Positions 46,308 to 58,640 of a stretch of DNA of 64,000 nucleotides are shown in pieces. A model generated the notes under the pieces. It was not told the DNA's origin and did not search any database. It saw only the letters and a program-made list of their open reading frames with translations. Both the position numbers and the translations under genes were made by a program. Source of the DNA: Lonicera japonica (lineage: Eukaryota; Streptophyta; Magnoliopsida; Dipsacales; Caprifoliaceae); the NCBI GenBank assembly GCA_021464415.1, contig CM038466.1, positions 51,494,039 to 51,558,038 on the forward strand, given 5' to 3'. Within the stretch, counting starts at the first letter, position 1, and every line of letters begins with the position of its first letter.

Positions 46308-47834
46308 TGTAGACACTCCGATCCGTGACCCCCGCAAGAACCCTAACGACCTACGAGAACTACTGTTTTTGGAGTTCGGGACCCACCCGAGCACCCGAAA
46401 CTACCCCGGGGGGGTTTGTCGCGCGACAATCACTGGTATGTCGCGCGACAATCACTGGTATGTCGCGCGACAATCCCACTATGTCGCACGACAATCCCTC
46501 TCTGCGCCCGACCAACCACTTTCTGACACATCACAGTGTCAGGACCCATCACTTCAGCCGTTTGTCGCACGACATACAGGAATGTCGCGCGACACTTGCC
46601 TTTTTTGGGGAAATGTCGTGCGACAATCTTCCCCGAGCAGTATAAATAATCCAACACCCCTAAGGGTTCAGGGGTAGCAACTTGGATCTAGAAATTCTGA
46701 GTTTTAAACTGATTTCATTATCAAGTATTCTATATTATCGTCTTATCTCTGAAGAATTATCGGATCTATTCCCGACACTCAACGTGTCCCGTCTCTGGAA
46801 TCGAATTCTCAAAAATATCTGAAGAAGGAAAAGATTATTATCGCCGGAAATCTCTCCGCCGGACTATATTTTCTTTCTTATTATTATTATTCTCGTCGGG
46901 AAGGTAAAGAAAGTCTCTTATAGTATTTAACATTAAATATCTGTACACTTGTTTTATTTCCGTCGTTTTGTCCACGTTTTATTTGAATAAACTTATTGCC
47001 AAGTTACAAATAGTCTATCATTTTCAAAACAAGAGACCCTGATAAAACCATTTGTAAAACCAGAAGCGTAAATACATTACCATCCGGATAAAATTCTGTT
47101 TTCAAACTCGGACAGGTAAAACTTACTTAGGAATTAAAAACCCGACATATCCCATCTGTTTCATAGATTGCGATACGTCCGGTACAACTCCTCTCAAGAG
47201 TTCCAATTCCATATTGAATTAGTTCCATTATATAGATCCGGACTTTTTTTTACGAAAATAGTCAAAACCCGAGAAAACCGTCATTATTCGAGAAATAATA
47301 CGGGAAACTCCATTTCTAAAGAAAACCACTTTTGTCACTTGTATTTATATTTCTCAAAAATAAATATCGGATCTTGGAACACAAAGTTTTCTATCCCTTG
47401 CCCTTTTTTTCCAAGAGTCAGGGTTTTCATTTAGAAAGTAGTAGGCTATCGGTAAAAGCATCCAAGTTCTTCAACATAAAATAAACACATAAGACCACTA
47501 GAGACCGAAAGGGCGGAATGGGTGCTTAACACCTTCCCAAACCGTAATATAGTTTCCGAACCCTATAGAATCCTGGTTTCGTAGACAAACGTGTAAAGAA
47601 AGGCTTATCTGTAGCCTTTCCTCTTACACGACTATTTTGTCCGTTTTGTCGTAAAACGTACTGGCGACTCTAAAAAAATCCCTTTGCATCTAGAAATAGA
47701 ACATAGGGACACTTGATATGAATCAAGAGAGAAACACTCCTTGCAAATGGAACGACGGAATCCGTTCCGACGTTTCAGACGCCCAAACCGAAACGGGGAC
47801 GAGACCCGGGGGGTCGCATTTGCGGATTCTCACG
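46308..47834 (+). repeat. 3' LTR
   Basis: Starts TGTAGACACTCC, 1,527 bp. The terminal CA appears mutated to CG at 47833-47834, judged by alignment with the 5' LTR and the GCAAT duplication at 47835-47839. Seven palindrome sites lie at 46417-46625 and TATAAATA at 46641-46648. Compared with the 5' LTR it gained one 22-bp palindrome unit and lost another. Confidence 0.9.
46417..46648 (+). promoter_or_regulatory. 3' LTR promoter block: seven palindromes and TATA box
   Basis: Twelve-base cores start at 46417, 46439, 46461, 46482, 46563, 46583 and 46614. TATAAATA at 46641-46648 lies 15 nt after the last. Transcription from here would read into 47,835 onward. Confidence 0.7.
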
Positions 47835-47839
47835 GCAAT

Positions 47840-49472
47840 GATTTTGTTTGTTTTAGTTGTCATGATAAGCCTAGCACACAGATCAACCACAATAGCCATC
47901 TGATCAGTAATAATCAATGGCTTAAGAAGACGCTAGAGAAGGTTCTACAAACAAACACAAAAAGCAGGAAATGTTGATTTAATAAATGAGAGCATTTTAG
48001 TACAAGTGCCGGGGAACATTTGAAGGAAACAGACACGTGCATAAGCTATGCATACAACCAACATTCTCACAAAATAAATTTATATATAGAAAAACAAAAA
48101 CAAAATCAACTAGAAAAAAATAAACTCTTTTTCTAATTTAAATTTATAAGGAGGGTCTAAGGCTATGCAATTAATACTTGAAACTGCAATCAATGGCCAG
48201 CGATAAAGATCGAGATCTTCACATAGAATGTGTAATCGCACATCGTTAAATTTGACCAAGAATTAGCACAAAGAAGCTCACTTATGGACTTGTAAACCTC
48301 TAAACAAAATTACGTTATGTTAAACTTTTCAAAAATAATTTAACAAATTTACTTTAGTTACACAATAGAACGCAAATCTTGTTATGATGTTTACCATTAC
48401 CATTATAAGGACCTTTCGTTGCGGTCCACCAGGAGAATCATCACAAATATAATCAGATTTTGCCAATATCCATTCTTTTACCCATCATGAGCCTGGAAGA
48501 ATATACTATGTTAGTTTCCTTGATAATATGAAATGGTTCTTGGCAATTTATACTAAGTGTTCTTTTCCCTTGAGTCATTATAATCCTTCACATTTCATAA
48601 GTGCAAGTAAATTACATATATTCGCTTTGCCACTCTTATATCAGTATTCAGTGCATGGTAACTTCCAAGTTTCTTCACAGATGGAAAAAACTCTCTTCAG
48701 ATGAACTCTAGCATTTTAAAAAAGGTCTAGAAGGCGAAATGAGTTAATTTTTTGGTGAACATATCGAAAATGGGAATTTTTATAACCCTAAGAAAAAGCA
48801 CCAATGCCGATGGAATTTTCCTAGCTCTTCTCATTGAATTTTTTTTTTAAATTGTCAGCAATTTGTCAAATCATGGGGTATAAGGTAGTGTCCAAAGTTG
48901 GTTTATGCATTTGCATATTGTCAATAAATGTTGTTAAAGCATTGTTTTCATTTTTTATCAAGTCAATACCTAGAATCCAATGCCAAAAGCCATGAGTACG
49001 TGAGGAAAACCCAAGGCTAACAATGAATACTGAGAAGCATTTTTATCAAATCAATTTAGATGAGAATTACTCAAAACACTTCTGACAAGTTTCATTCCAC
49101 TAATTGGTCAACAAAGAATGTAAAAGGGATTAAGCTAATCTAATAGGTTAATAAGCAATGCAATCCACATTCCTTAAACCAATTTTCCTAATAAAGCCAT
49201 CAAACTCCTCGTACTTCTTGTTATTTAACCTCCTAATTTTCCCAAAATAAATCTTACCACAATGAAGCTTCCCACTAAACAACATCTATATCAAAACAAT
49301 CCATACAATCATTGTTAGTTCTTCCCAAAACTCTTTTATGTCCTTACACTTACATGGTCCATATATACCTCAAACCACACCCCCCCCAACCTCCCAGCAG
49401 GGCAGAACTAGGCCTGGGTCTAGTAGGCTCAAGCCCAGAGTAAATTTATTTTTTAACCATTAGCTATCTAAT
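47840..49472. other. AT-rich intergenic DNA, nothing recognised
   Basis: No ORF with domains and no clear repeat ends. It continues the target region that precedes 28,882. Confidence 0.45.
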
Positions 49473-49477
49473 AAAAT

Positions 49478-49716
49478 TATTAAAATAATAGAGATGAGAG
49501 AAGAATAATTGTATATTAAGATTGAATGATTTAATAGTACATGTGAGGACCCTTTATATAGGGTTGAGCAGAATACAAGAAAATAAAATAGAAAATTCCC
49601 TAAATCACTTTACAATAATCAAGGAATTTCAAAGGAGTTAATTATGGACAAATCATCCAAGGTCAACTGTGCGTGATATTCTGATACTGTCAAAATATTG
49701 TGACAATATTCTAACA
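49478..49716 (-). repeat. Copia 3' LTR
   Basis: 239 bp. The minus-strand start TGTTAGAATATTGTC is at 49716. It ends at about 49478, where the terminus is decayed (TA instead of TG on the plus strand). Confidence 0.7.
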
Positions 49717-49946
49717 TCCCCTTGTAAACTCAAGGTAGCAAATGAGAAACTAGCTTGAGTTTGAAAAGCAAATCCTGAAAGCGGCCTGGCAAATGAGCTT
49801 TAGTAAAGACGTCAGCCAGTTGATCCACAGAGGAAATGGAGACAAGGTGAATAGAATTGCTAAAAACATATTGACGAACAATATGACAGTCAATTTCAAT
49901 ATGCTTTGTTCTTTCATGAAAAACATCATTATGAGCAATCTGAATA
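49717..49946 (-). pseudogene. Copia RNase H C-terminal remnant
   Basis: A minus-strand frame gives the usual copia ending: AHNDVFHERTKHIEIDCH, then VDQLADVFTKAHLP and a lysine/leucine tail ending next to the 3' LTR. The frame is separated from the rest of pol by the solo LTR at 49952-51240. Confidence 0.75.
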
Positions 49947-49951
49947 GCACC

Positions 49952-51240
49952 CTGTAGACACCCCGATTCGTGACCCCCGCAAGAACCCTAACGACCTTCG
50001 AGAACTACTGTTTTTGGAGTCCGGGACCCATCCGAGTACCCGAAACTACCCCGAGGGGGTTTGTTGCGCGACAAACCTATTTTTATGAAGGATTGTCGCA
50101 CGACATATCACATTGTCGCGCGACAATCACTGGTATGTCGCGCGACAATCCTGCTATGTCGCGCGACAATCCTGCTATGTCGCGCGACAATCCCTCTCTA
50201 CACCCGACCAACCACTTTCTGACACATCACAGTGTCAAAACCCATCACTTCAGCCGTTTGTCGCGCGACAAACAGGTACAGTGAAATGGATTGTCGCGCG
50301 ACAAAGAGAAATGTCGCGCGACACTTGCCCTTTCTGGGGGAATGTCGCGCGACAATCTCTCCCGAGCACTATAAATAGGCCAACACCCCCAAGGGTTCTA
50401 GACGGCAACTTCTCGCCACGGTTTCTACACCAAGACGCCTTATTCTCTCTCATATTTTCTAATCTTTTAAGCCTTCTCCGGAAGCATATGTGATAACATT
50501 TATTTCCGCAAGAGTCTCGGATCTAATCTTGGCACCCGGAGTACCACCTTCTAGAGTCAGACCGCCGAAAATATTTCTAAGAGGAAAGCTGATATCCGTC
50601 AGAGGTCTTCTCTGCCGTATTATATTTTCTCTCTCTTATTCTTATATATATCGCCGGGAAGGTAACTAAAGTCTCTTCTAGTAATTAAATAAGATATTTG
50701 TATATTAGTTTTATTATAGACTTGTTTAAAACTCGATTTTTCTAACGGGGCGCTGCCCTGATCACCGTCCTAGTAAGCGAAGTGGCGACCAGGTTATGGT
50801 AGATTCCTAACGCGCTCGAAAATCAGGTTTTTATTAGTTATTTCCAGAAAGCAGTAGAATATCAGTAAAAGCATCCAAGTTTTCCAACATAGAATAAACA
50901 TATAAGAGACCACTAGAGACCGAAAGGGCGGAATGGGTGCTTAACACCTTCCCAAACCGTAATATAGTTCCCGAACCCTATAGAATCCTGGTTTCGTAGA
51001 CAAACGTGTAAAGAAAGGCTTATCTGTAGCCTTTCCTCTTACACAACTGTTTTGTCCGTTTTCTTGTAAAACGTACTGGCGACTCTGAACGAACCTTCTT
51101 GCATCTAGAAATAGGATAGAGGGACACCCGATATGAATTATCAACACATAGAAGCAAATGAAACAACGGAATCCTTTCCGATGTTTCAGACTCCCAAACC
51201 AGGGATTGAGACCCGAGGGTCGCATTTGCGGATTCTCACA
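49952..51240 (+). mobile_element. Solo Tat-type LTR, target duplication CACCC
   Basis: Starts TGTAGACACCCC and ends ggattctcaca. CACCC flanks it at 49947-49951 and 51241-51245. At 1,289 bp it is shorter than the LTRs of the 18.9-kb element but shares the promoter block, the cgccgggaaggtaac phrase and the agaccgaaagggcgg block. It lies in the copia RNase H/RT coding region. No internal region remains. Confidence 0.92.
50062..50377 (+). promoter_or_regulatory. Ten CGCG palindromes and TATA box of the solo LTR
   Basis: Cores start at 50062, 50094, 50114, 50136, 50157, 50178, 50259, 50292, 50312 and 50343; eight are perfect TGTCGCGCGACA. Local spacing of 20-22 bp in the first cluster is about two helical turns. 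TATAAATA at 50370-50377 is again 15 nt after the last site. Confidence 0.75.
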
Positions 51241-51245
51241 CACCC

Positions 51246-53943
51246 ATGTTAACGCAGTCAATAGTGGTCGGGAGATGTTAAGGGACACCCATGTCTGATA
51301 GAAGCCAACATAGCCAGATGAGTTCCTGGATGGTGTCAGCAAGAGAGCGCATGGTATTATGTTTCGATACTTAAAGGAGAAACAAGTGATTATTTCTTGC
51401 TACACCAAAATATGAGTGAATCTCGCAGGAAAATACAGTAACCTATATTAGACTATTTATTAGTTGAATCATCTGCCCAATCGGAATTAGATTAGGCACA
51501 GAGGTCAAGGGAAGATGCAGATGGAAAGTGGAGATCATGGAACAGAGTCCTTTTGATATATTGAAAAATGTGAAGATCGGTTGCATAATAAGTAGACCGT
51601 GGTGCGAACATGAACTGACTCACTATGTAGATGGCATATGAAATGTCTGGACGAGCAACTGTGAGGTAGACTAGGCTACCAATAATATGTCGATACAAAG
51701 TAGCCTTACTAAGAGGGGTACCATCCAGAGGAGTAAGCCTGAGATTTGTTTCCAGCGGAGTGGCACTAATTTTGCAATTGGTGAGATCAGCGCGAGCAAG
51801 AATATCTAAGGCATACTTGGCCTGGGACAAATACTAACCAGAAGAATTGAGGGAACTTTAAGCCCCAGAAAGTAATTCAAACGACTGGGATCTTCCATCT
51901 CGAAGTGATGATTGAAAGATTGCATGCGATCAGAAATGCCATTAATATCATCCCCAGTGATAATCATGTCATCGACATAAATAATTAGAAGTGTAATGCA
52001 TGTCTCTCATTTTCTAATGAAGAGCCCGTAGTCCATGTATGCTCGAAGTGAAACCCAATTTTCAAATGATGGAGCTAAATTTTTCAAACCAAGCACAAAA
52101 TGCTTGCTTAAGACCATATAAGGCTTGACGGAGCTTGCAAACTTGAGATGTGGTATGAGGAAACCCTGGAGGAGGTTTCGTGTAAACTTCTTTTGAAAGT
52201 CCACCATTGAGAAATGCATTTTTCACATCCATCTTAAATAATTCCTATTTTTTAGCAGCTGCAATAGCGAGAAAACTTCTAACTAAGGTTAACCATGCAA
52301 CAGGTGCAAAGGTTTCTTCTTAATCGAGGATGTATTCTTGATTAAACCTTCTGCAACAAGTCGGGCTTTGTATCGATCAATGGATCCATCTTATTTCATT
52401 TTTATTTTATAGACCCATTTGCATCCAATTGCTTTCTTCCCCTGGGGGAGAGTGACTAACTCCCAGGTTTGGGCTTTTTATAAGGCCTGCAATTTTTCAA
52501 ACATGGCTTGTCGCCACAAAGCATTTGAACTAGCCTCTTCATAAGAAGGTGGTTCGTGATGTGAAAATGTACTAAAAACAAATGCGCTACGTTACCCAGT
52601 GCATAACCTTGTCTCCCCTACCCCTCTTCTAGTTGTGCCTGTGAAATAGCAATAATAATCACAAAGATGATTAGATAATTGCCTTACCCTAGTAGACTGA
52701 CGAAGAGGTGTTTGGTTAACAGGATCGACGGTCGAGTCAGCATCATAAGGATAGTATATTGTCAGCATGGGAGATGGATCACTTGAGTGAGATGGAAGAG
52801 GGTTCACTAGATGGGCTTGGCTTATTAGTTGGTTCACAATTTTATGTTATGGTTATAGATGGGACAGACGAGGCTAGAGAATAGAAATCACCAGTGGAGC
52901 TAGTGAAGAATGGAAGAGTTGTATTGATGGTGATTTTAAATTTGAAAATTGATGAGAACCTTTTGTGTACCCAAAATATGACATGATCAAACACACACAG
53001 TCTTTTTGAAATAGAATCCCAACATTTGTAACATTTACGTTCCATCTCATAGCCTAAGAAGCAACAGAGACGCGAACGAGGTTCAAGTTTGGAATCTTCA
53101 TGAGGCTAAAGTAAAAAGAAACAGGCACAACCAAATACTTTTAGAAGGTTATAGTTGGGTGCACTGCCATATAACCTCTCATATGGTGATTGGTTTTGGA
53201 AGGTAAGAATATGATAAGGATTAATGGTGTATACTACAATAAGAGATGCTTCCCCTCTAAAACGTTTGGGACAACCACTGGATACGAGAAAGGTTTTTAT
53301 AGTGTTTAGAATATGATGGTGTTTGTGTTTAACACGACCATTTTTGGGATGTACCAAGGTATGAGCTGAGAAATGTTTCCTTGTTGATGTAAAAATTTTA
53401 GAAAATTGGATTCTTTGTATTCCACAACATTATCAGCACGGAATATTTTGATTGGTCCAGAAAACTAAATTTGAATCATTTGAGCAAAATTGTAATATAT
53501 CTATGGTAGTTCAGAACAATTTTTGTGAGATATATCCAGGTAAAAGGGGTGTAGTCATCTGTGAGAACAACAAAGTATTTAGATTTCTGCACAATGTTAT
53601 AAGGAGAAGGTCCCCCCTATACATCAAAATGAATAAGATCAAAAGGTTTAGAGGAAATATAATCATTTTTATTAAAAGATAATGCATGTTGTTTTCCATG
53701 TTGACATGACATACAAGAAATACTTTCTAACTTAACAATTCATAATTTACCAGTAGAAATAATAGACCTAAGCTTAACAATTAACACATGACCTACTCAA
53801 GAGTGCCAAAGTTCCAGAGATGAGAATGAGAAAGCAAGAGTAGCAGAGATGGTAGAGGTGGTGACATCTGGTGGTGTGCGAATGTGGACAAGCTCGAATA
53901 TGCTACCAACTTTACGGCATATCCCAATAAACTACCCCATCCG
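51246..53943 (-). pseudogene. Copia integrase end, linker and reverse transcriptase
   Basis: On the minus strand, 53357-53106 gives the integrase C-terminus (CPKRFRGEASLIVVYTIN, then SPYERLYGSAPNYNLLKVFG). 52837-52592 is the variable linker (DPVNQTPLRQSTRVRQ). 52219-52007 and 51830-51492 give RT and the start of RNase H (MSQAKYALDILARADL, IGSLVYLTVARPDISYAI). The pieces lie in different frames with stops between. The integrase is continued across the LTR at 53949-57336. Confidence 0.8.
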
Positions 53944-53948
53944 TGGAT

Positions 53949-56900
53949 TGTGACGCCTCGAATCCCATTAAGAGAATTTAACCTCCGGGACTCGGTTAAT
54001 CACGGTGTCGTACGCGACGACAGGTGTGAGTTATAAAAGAAAATTTACTAAAGTCCATTTCAAAAAATTTCGGCATGTGGAGTTTGTAAAATGCAATATC
54101 AGCCCTTTAAATAAAAACAAAAAGAATAACATCTATTTAATCACTTCACAAACAACCATTAAATAACAATACTCCACATCTGATACACTTTATCAAAGTC
54201 CATTCGAGTATAAGTTTATACAACAGCCCCAAATCCTTTTTAAATAAATACAAGTGTCTTAAAGTGTAATATAAAAGCCTCAATGGCATTATCCTTATAT
54301 TAAGAATTACAAAGTAGTTCGAGGTCATCATAGCTTCTATAAACGTACCAAGCTTACCACCTCGAGTATGGACCTGCAAAATTGTTGAAAAGGAACGAAT
54401 GAGCCAAATCCGGGCTCAGTGGGAATTATAAGGGTTTGCAATAAAAATAAGGTTTTCATTTGAAAACATATGTATCATATATATGTTGCATTAATGATAC
54501 AATCTTTTTGAAAACCTTACTATGTAATTCAATATGTATGTGCATGCCAAAACCCACTAACTATTCTATCTTAGGTATCAAAACTGTTCCCCAACTCTCA
54601 TCATATAGAATTCTACTCTTTCTAGCTTCTTAGGGTTCACATGCTGTAAGAATCATTATGTTCTCTGTTACTCAACTATGTGTGAGGATATACCTCTTAT
54701 GTCAAGTATTTATAGTTATCACTTTGTTAACAGTACATTATAAATTACATACTTGGCCGACTACTAAGCATTACTACCAGGCCGTCTAGCTTAAGCGTTA
54801 CATTAAGATATTCCTCCCGTCTAACCATTCATATACTATGTTGGCCACTTAGGTTATTAATATGTTATGGATGGTCAAATGATTCTCTAAGTGTATAATG
54901 ATCTGAACCGATATATATATTATCTATAATATACTAGAGACAATATATATAGAACAATATAAAATATAACACAACAATATATATATCGAAACCACCGCCA
55001 CATCCGTCATTGTGGCATATTAGTATCATTCGAGACAATGTCTCTCAAATGCCCTCACGGCCTCGACCATCACAATAATAATAATTGCGATCGTCCAAGT
55101 GTCATCAGGTCTGCATTTCGTGGCTTTTCACCCACGTGGCAGCAAGGCCTCTCATTCATTTCCGTGCATAATTTTGGGTCTTTCACCCAGGGGCAGTATG
55201 TCCTAACTTAAGGTCTCAATGGTTAGAGACCAACCCGAGAACTCGTATGGACTATACAATCTCATCATTATACTTATATTAACATGAGATTTAGCAATGA
55301 ATTGTAATATACACAATACAATGTTCACGTAAGCCATCCCATAACATAATAACAATATGATAATACCAAAGTGTATCACTCATTTACATTGCTTCGATAA
55401 AGTAATTCACATTATAGGCTTTATCATTATTCACAAATATACATACATGTAATCAACCCATACGTGTGATTATTCAACAGGAATATATCAATTCCTTACT
55501 TAACAATGTACATATATATATCATCAATCAAACCGTCCACCACACGGATGGCAATTCACACACATATATATATTCAATCATATAATCGCCCACCATTCAT
55601 CAATATAATTGTTACCACGCATTACACCTATTGGCTTATTACTACAAGGTGATTTACATATTGTGACCATTTAGGTCATTAGCGGTATCTCACAATATAT
55701 AACGTGTCAAGTGTATAAAACCAAGGCCATATAAATTATCAAGATCCTTATATCATTTTACCAAGCTATGTATTAATTTTTTGTCTTTCCATTTCTAATA
55801 TGTGGGACTAGTACCATATACCCTTTACTCGAATACTCAAGCCATATTTACTAATTTAAGTCTCCTCTAATAAATATAGTGACAGTGCGATAGTGTTGTA
55901 TAACCATCCCCATGGAATCCTAAGCGTCACCAACGTGCATTTATAAAATCCCTACGTTATACTTGGTTAATAATCTTCATCACTTAACTCAAGATGTGGT
56001 CACGTAGGCTACTAAATCTAATGTTTTTGCATTTATGTTCACTTTGATGGGATTTAATGTAATACTCAAAGATAATGTTCTATCCAAGTATTTCCTGGCA
56101 TACATGTGTATATCTAGGTTGTATAACCTATAATCTACCCTTTATTATAGCGAAAACCTTCAAAACCTCCAATTTCCCAAATTCTCTAGTTTACACGCTT
56201 CGCCTCCAAGTGGGTTCGTTAGAAAACTAAATATATACATGTCAATCATGTAAATCATTGATAAACAATGTTATTGAAGTAATAATTTCTCATTATACAT
56301 CATTAATTTGGAATGAATGTAGCCCAATTGCATCTAGTCATCAAAACCTAAGGTTTCATAAGAAAAATCCCATTTGGCCATGTAAATCTTTGATACAGCA
56401 AGTAATAAGTGAGAAAATAGGTTTAGTAGAGTTGTTCCCACCTTAGATAAGCTAAATCTTTGAGTTGACAAAGTGTAAATGCCAAATAATGAAGCCCTAG
56501 CTCGAGCTTAAGTAGCCATGGAGGTGTGTAGGTGGAGAAAATGATGAATAGTGCGTAGGAGGGTGCTTGGATGATTGAAGCTTTGATCTTTGGTCTAGAG
56601 GATGATAGATGAGTGGAAAACCCTCACTTTCTCTCTCTAAGAACTCTCCAATGGGTGTGATAAGAAATGAGGAAGAAAGGAGTTGAACTTGTGTATATAA
56701 ACTATTGTTCTATTCCCGCAGTTACTGTTCACGCTGCTATTTTGAAGCTTACTGCAGTGCACTTCGAAAGACCATAACTTCTTGCTCAGATGTCCGATTG
56801 GGGTGATCTTTATGTCCACAGAAATATTATCCGGAGCTCTACAACTTCCTAGAAGGAAGTGTCCCTAAATTTTGGACAGATAATTCTCAAAAATTTGACG

Positions 56901-57336
56901 AAGTCAGTGCGTTAGTGTTACCGAATGAACAACTAATAGCGATTGACCTATTTCGCTCTCAATTTCAACCTAATAGAAATCCGAATTTGCCTTTGGACAA
57001 AACATGAAAGTTGTAGATTACCTAAAAATCTAGGGTACCACACAAACGGAAACTCAATCTGACGAGGAACAAAGGAGTTACGTTTCCCCCAAGTTATCCC
57101 AAAATCATAAAGTCGGGTAAATTGAAAATTTGCAATTTACATCCCGATTTCAACTCGAATCACCCGAAATGACTTACAGCTATTCTAACAAGCTTAAACA
57201 TATTAATATGACTTATTGGAAGTCTCCAAACCCTGTCGCTCATTTTAAAACAGTATATCACTATCCGGGGCTCGGAATCGCCTTAATCTATATTTTTGAA
57301 TGCGTTAAGCTTGAGATTTAGGAACGGGGTATTACA
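53949..57336 (+). mobile_element. Solo long LTR, target duplication TGGAT
   Basis: It starts TGTGACGCCTCGAATCC and ends aacggggtattaca. TGGAT flanks it at 53944-53948 and 57337-57341. Length is 3.39 kb. It shares with the other copies the 5' block ggttaatcacggtgtcgtac, aatttcggcatgtgg and gggctcagtgggaa. No internal coding region; it interrupts copia integrase. Short inverted repeats (for example CGTGG...CCACG near 55,118 and GAGAC...GTCTC near 55,043) form a hairpin-rich middle part. ORFs inside are short and featureless. Confidence 0.88.
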
Positions 57337-57341
57337 TGGAT

Positions 57342-58627
57342 CCTGTACATGACAACTAGAAAAGGAAAATACAACACTAAGGCCAAGTTCGTATATGAAA
57401 AGTAGACGGAAAAAATAAATTGGATGTGGATACAAGTCCAATGTAAGTAACATGTAACTGAGACCCATCAACAGTTTTAATTGGAGATATGTGTGTGGTA
57501 GAGTTTCTAGAGAGAAAGACTGTAGAATCAAAAGTCGTGTGGCTGTAGCAGTTACGATCAAAGTACCAAGAGTTACCTGGAGTTGCAAACATTGCATTAG
57601 ATGGACCTAATAAAACATGTTTTAGCATGCCAACAAGATCATTATTAATAACAGATGAAGGTGGACTGGGTAGTTGAAGAGTGGAAGCGGCAGCGGTGAC
57701 GAAAGTCATAGACTTTCATTTCAGTGGAAAAACACCCAAATTATTGACTAATGGTAGAGATCAAGGTATTTCGGTACCAAGTAATAATATCATCTTTTTT
57801 TGCTATCCATTCGACCTACCTCTCTGCAAATTTATCGTCATATTCATCTTTTTTTTAACCGGGATGGTCACGTCACTGGTCACAATACGCCAGACTCGAC
57901 GAGTTTGGAAATAATTAGTCATAGCTTGAGCCCAATTGATGTAGTTTAGGCTATTGAGGGTGATGGAAATAGGACGTATGACTTTGGATCAATCCATATT
58001 TGGGGTGATTATGTGGGTGATTCTAGAAATAGCTGAAACGTTTGGCGTCAATCTAGAATTAAATGGAAAGTCTGGGGTTAATATATGAACAAATGGAATG
58101 AGGTCAATCTAGAATTAAATGGAATGTTTGGGGTTAATATGAAAATAACTCAAAAGTTTAGGGTCAATATGGAAATAACTGGAAATTTTGATTTAGGGCT
58201 AACGTGGCAAGTCAACACTGACATTGCAGGTGACATGGAATAAGTGCGGATGTGTCGGATAGGTAACAATCAACGCTGACCTGGCTATTAGGGAGTGTAG
58301 ATTTGACGTAACGTTCGTATAGGCCTACGTGCAGCACATGAGACCTGTTTTTGGGGATGGTTTTTGGATATCTGGAATCATCTCAATGAGAGGATAATGA
58401 TGGTGCTGGTTTTGTGATGATTTGGATATGTTTGGATCTTACAACGTTGATTTTTAGACAAATAGGAGTTTAAATTTGGAGTGGACAAAAATTTTCTTTG
58501 GTTTATGGAGTGGTGGATAACATTTTTTTTTTTTTAACAGTTGGGTTTCTAGAGTGATTGAGTGAAGGTTGTAAGATGGTGGCCCTTTGTGTGGAGGTTT
58601 AGGTTTTGATGGTAAAATGATCAATTT
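57342..58627 (-). pseudogene. Copia gag, protease and integrase N-terminus remnant
   Basis: The minus ORF 57709-57377 contains the pre-integrase region around NSWYFDRNCYSHTTFDS, matching the copia protease/GAG-pre-integrase border (usual SWYFDSGASHHMT-like phrase, here with the catalytic Asp context changed). Upstream to 58,627 the gag reading frame is eroded and only fragments remain. Confidence 0.65.
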
Positions 58628-58639
58628 GGCTTTGATACC
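58628..58639 (-). promoter_or_regulatory. Copia primer binding site
   Basis: GGTATCAAAGCC on the minus strand, next to the LTR, is one base from the initiator-tRNA(Met) primer form TGGTATCAGAGC. Confidence 0.8.
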
Positions 58640-58640
58640 T

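Larger units (their letters stand above)
28887..47834 (+). mobile_element. 18.9-kb Tat-lineage Ty3/gypsy retrotransposon with two antisense genes
   Basis: Two LTRs (28887-30412 and 46308-47834) flank the body and GCAAT is duplicated at 28882-28886 and 47835-47839. Order on the plus strand: PBS, leader, gag, protease, RT, RNase H, second RNase H, integrase. On the minus strand there follow a DUF7745-like gene and a five-exon plant mobile domain gene, then a hairpin minisatellite and the 3' LTR. The second RNase H downstream of the first places it in the Tat lineage (which includes Ogre and Retand). Members of that lineage are known to carry extra ORFs, some antisense. LTRs differ at roughly 2 percent in a 480-bp stretch I compared by eye, so insertion is fairly recent. 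Gag-pol is broken, so this copy is probably not autonomous. Confidence 0.92.

Noticed and set aside
46207..46677. ORFs of 156 and 106 codons in the 3' LTR
   Set aside because: Repetitive translation of the palindrome array; equivalent frames exist in the 5' and solo LTRs without conservation of protein sequence.
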